From the IMG/VR virus record IMGVR_UViG_3300017742_000055, positions 1-32,366 of that record: a DNA stretch of 32,366 nucleotides; one strand, 5' to 3'. The position numbers and the translations under genes were made by a program. The stretch comes from a virus. The first letter of the stretch is position 1. Each line of letters starts with the position of its first letter. The notes beneath the pieces are model-generated. The model saw only the letters and a program-made list of their open reading frames with translations. It made no database searches and was not told the DNA's origin. This document shows, piece by piece, positions 30,357-32,366 of this stretch.

Positions 30357-31040
30357 ATGGCTGTTAAAACATCCGGTGATATTTCAATTAATGACGTTTA
30401 CAACGAATTCGGTGCACAACCACCACCATCAGTAGAAAGATTTATAGGCAGAGATCCACTGCGGATACCGTCGTATTATGGGCAAGGTAACAGGCCTCTG
30501 ACTAAATTTAGCAACTACTATGGCGCTAGCAAAAGAACCACACTATTAAACCCAAGCGCAAATAATGATAGCTATGGTCGTTATGGCTATGCTAGAAGTA
30601 ATGGATATTTTTATTATTTGTCAGAATCATCACAGTCTGGTTCAAGTTTTGGAGGTATAACTAGATTATCCAGCCTAGCAACCGGTAGCCGGCAATTAGC
30701 TTGTATTGTTACTAATAACACTGAAGCTAATGGTTCTACATCTGTTACTATAGGTTTTTCAGGAGGTAGTAGTTCCTCCAACGGTGGATTTACTACAGTT
30801 GAATTTTATCCTGGTAGCTTTAATAGCGTCGGTATACCAAGTTTAAATTGGACTCAATCAAGTAATAGGTTAAGCAGATCAACTGCTAGTTTTTACACAC
30901 TTCCAGGAACTAGTCCAACAGTTTATGCATACCGCTGGAATAGTAGTACGAATGGTGGTAATGTAACTACTATATCTAACATGATTAAAAATGCTGCGCA
31001 AAACGGTGGCTCGAGCCGAGTATTCGTAGAGTTTACATAA
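30357..31040 (+). CDS. Virion/tail-fibre protein (Gly/Ser/Asn-rich)
   Basis: This 227-residue protein begins MAVKTSGDISINDVYNEFG and continues to an FSNYYGAS segment. That 'ISIND-YNEFG ... YYG' layout is shared by many phage tail-fibre or virion surface proteins of marine myoviruses. The rest is Ser/Gly/Thr/Asn-rich with alternating beta strands and no recognisable enzyme motif. It has a strong GGAGGAG ribosome-binding site and a late promoter. A tail-assembly-type protein and a glycosyltransferase follow. The specific role (fibre, adhesin or head decoration) is not decided by sequence alone. Confidence 0.7.
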   Translation: MAVKTSGDISINDVYNEFGAQPPPSVERFIGRDPLRIPSYYGQGNRPLTKFSNYYGASKRTTLLNPSANNDSYGRYGYARSNGYFYYLSESSQSGSSFGGITRLSSLATGSRQLACIVTNNTEANGSTSVTIGFSGGSSSSNGGFTTVEFYPGSFNSVGIPSLNWTQSSNRLSRSTASFYTLPGTSPTVYAYRWNSSTNGGNVTTISNMIKNAAQNGGSSRVFVEFT

Positions 31041-31062
31041 TTTAAATAGGAGAAACTAAATA

Positions 31063-31602
31063 ATGATAACATATACAATCATCGATCTTAATATGCGTGA
31101 GCTGCAAATGCAAGTTAGGTTCAGCAATGATCGAGATGATTTGCCTGATTGGTTTACATACCATGCTTTAGAACCAAATATGACTGAAACTCAAATACAT
31201 AACGAGTGTACCGGAGTTCTAGCTGAATACGCAACTTTATTTTGGCAAAATTACGAAGATACACCTGAATTTGTTTTAAATGAACGTTCACGGGAAATTA
31301 AAGATATTCAAATAGAAGACGTACCCGACTGGAATGATTTATATGAGCGCATTGAGCCAGTGTATGAAGAAGATGAAGATACTGTTTATAAATCCTGGAT
31401 TAAAGTGCCATATACTGAAGAAGAAAAGGCACGCAATATTCGTCTAAGACGTCAGCATCAATTAGTCGAAACTGATGGCGAAGCTGTAGTAGACCGTACT
31501 TTATCTCAAGAAATGTTAGACTATAGACAAGCACTTCGTGATGTTACGGATCAAGAAACATTTCCACATAGCGTAATTTGGCCGATTAAACCTATAGGTT
31601 AA
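31063..31602 (+). CDS. Tail-assembly chaperone-like protein (Phage_tail_APC type)
   Basis: This 179-residue acidic protein ends with a recognisable tail-assembly module. RLRRQHQLVETD is followed by LDYRQALRDVTDQETFP and a final VIWPIKP, the pattern of the Phage_tail_APC / tail-fibre-assembly family in which an 'R--R---L--TD' helix precedes 'YR-AL-D------FP---WP'. The N-terminal 110 residues (MITYTIIDLNMRELQMQV) are less familiar. Some members of the group help fold or attach fibres, and others are virion parts. It follows the 30357 virion gene by 22 nt with TAGGAGA as ribosome-binding site. Confidence 0.72.
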   Translation: MITYTIIDLNMRELQMQVRFSNDRDDLPDWFTYHALEPNMTETQIHNECTGVLAEYATLFWQNYEDTPEFVLNERSREIKDIQIEDVPDWNDLYERIEPVYEEDEDTVYKSWIKVPYTEEEKARNIRLRRQHQLVETDGEAVVDRTLSQEMLDYRQALRDVTDQETFPHSVIWPIKPIG

Positions 31603-31604
31603 TA

Positions 31605-32366
31605 ATGAATAAGTTTAGATATTATATTTTAATTTCAAGAAACCTGGCTCAAGTCAAGCGCCATACACGTATGTGGGATGGGACTTATAGCCAGCAAATA
31701 ACTAAAGACGATGTTGTCTTTTGCATTAATACACTAGATGCTGATTTTGAAGCTGACGCTGCAGCTTGGTGTGAATCTGAAGGTTTGGAATATCATATCT
31801 CTGAAAGCAATGGTGGTCCTTCTAAAGGTAAAAACGCTGTGCTAGATGTGTTTCTTGCGTCTGATGATGACTATATGATTCAGGTTGATGGCGATGATTT
31901 CATCACTCCGCATGGTTTGCATATCTATAGAATGATTGCTAATCCAACAGTTTATGGACTTCCTGATGAATCACCGCCTGATGTAGTATGTTTAGAATAT
32001 CAGTTTGGTATTGTTCCTAATGAAGGATATGGTCCACTATCTGAAGAAGAGTGTCGAGATTCCGCGGCAGTATTTGCTGAAGATATTTTCAATGCTGAAC
32101 ATATCCAAGGTCGTGGCTATCGTTGTTTTGCTCGCACATATCAGTGGTGGGAACAAGCAATGCGTGGTGATTATATTAAAACAGGTAGTCCGTACCTAGA
32201 GTCACTATCTGAGGCCCATAAAAAATTAATTACTTATGAATTCAAGTACATTAATAAGTGGGAATCACATTGCCGAGTAGTTTGGTTTTCTAAGAAAGCA
32301 GCTAGTATGACACGTTTCCCTGAAAACATTCTCGTAGGTGAAGACTTAATAAATTACTTTGATCTA
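31605..32366 (+). CDS. GT-A glycosyltransferase-like protein (3' partial)
   Basis: The frame opens at ATG 31605 and stays open for 254 codons to the window end, so the C-terminus is missing. GGPSKGKNAVLD, then DDYMIQVDGDDFITPHGL (DGDD as the metal/UDP-sugar motif), resembles family-2-like GT-A glycosyltransferases. The donor and acceptor sugars are unknown. It lies 2 nt after the tail-assembly-like gene and in a late cassette, so a virion glycoprotein or fibre is the likely acceptor by context. It may be a counterpart to the fibre-modifying enzymes at 815-3273. The following sequence could reveal extra domains. Confidence 0.75.
   Translation, partial: MNKFRYYILISRNLAQVKRHTRMWDGTYSQQITKDDVVFCINTLDADFEADAAAWCESEGLEYHISESNGGPSKGKNAVLDVFLASDDDYMIQVDGDDFITPHGLHIYRMIANPTVYGLPDESPPDVVCLEYQFGIVPNEGYGPLSEEECRDSAAVFAEDIFNAEHIQGRGYRCFARTYQWWEQAMRGDYIKTGSPYLESLSEAHKKLITYEFKYINKWESHCRVVWFSKKAASMTRFPENILVGEDLINYFDL

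Overview
The window is part of a T4-like myovirus (Caudoviricetes) genome of the marine 'exo-T-even' type, meaning the cyanophage/pelagiphage-like branch. The evidence is the conserved T4 core order (13-14-15-16-17-18-19-20-67-68-21-22-23, then uvsY-uvsW, 55-47-46, 45-44-62-regA). T4-type late promoters (TATAAATA) and early promoters (GTTTAC/TGTACA, 17-nt spacer, TATAAT) punctuate this order. Marine T4-like accessory genes are also present: 2OG-Fe(II) oxygenases, a CobS-like AAA+ ATPase paired with a CobT-like VWA protein, DUF3310 and a WYL_2-type protein. The DNA is AT-rich and every convincing gene is on the plus strand. No photosynthesis genes are visible, so the host cannot be named; a marine heterotroph or a cyanobacterium both remain possible.

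Layout. 1-3273: the 3' end of a collagen-like tail-fibre gene (Gly-X-Y repeats with X-Lys-Gly, ending in an S74 autoproteolytic chaperone), a stand-alone 2OG-Fe(II) oxygenase, and a 623-residue protein. That protein joins a GT25-type glycosyltransferase, a lysyl-hydroxylase-3-like glycosyltransferase and a PLOD-like 2OG hydroxylase. Together these look like a collagen substrate plus its own modification enzymes. 3330-15290: neck, terminase, sheath, tube, portal, prohead core/protease/scaffold and major capsid genes, ending in tandem UUCG terminators. 15399-18891: a second tail-tube-like protein, UvsY, UvsW, a P-loop kinase-like protein and an Sm-like protein. 18892-19053: a mirror-image pair of divergent early promoters built on a 15-bp inverted repeat. 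19054-22406: late sigma gp55 and the gp47/gp46 recombination nuclease. 22464-22671: tRNA-Arg(TCT) and tRNA-Phe(GAA). 22998-26645: metalloprotease-VWA protein, AAA+ ATPase and DUF3310 protein. 26684-30318: sliding clamp, clamp loader, dCMP deaminase and RegA, with small unknown genes and a GC-rich structured RNA candidate inserted. 30357-32366: a second virion/tail-fibre cassette with a tail-assembly protein and a glycosyltransferase cut by the window end.

How it works together. Early promoters (before uvsY, 55, the tRNAs, the VWA gene, the AAA+ gene and 45) would drive replication and recombination. gp55, with the clamp gp45 and its loader, then activates the TATAAATA promoters for virion genes. 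Three late promoters sit exactly 5 nt before an ATG, which predicts leaderless late mRNAs. Two terminators carry the -35 box of the next early promoter inside their loop. The most novel items are the collagen hydroxylation/glycosylation module, the mirror promoters with predicted antisense transcription, the repeated terminator-loop promoter design, and the structured RNA between genes 45 and 44.
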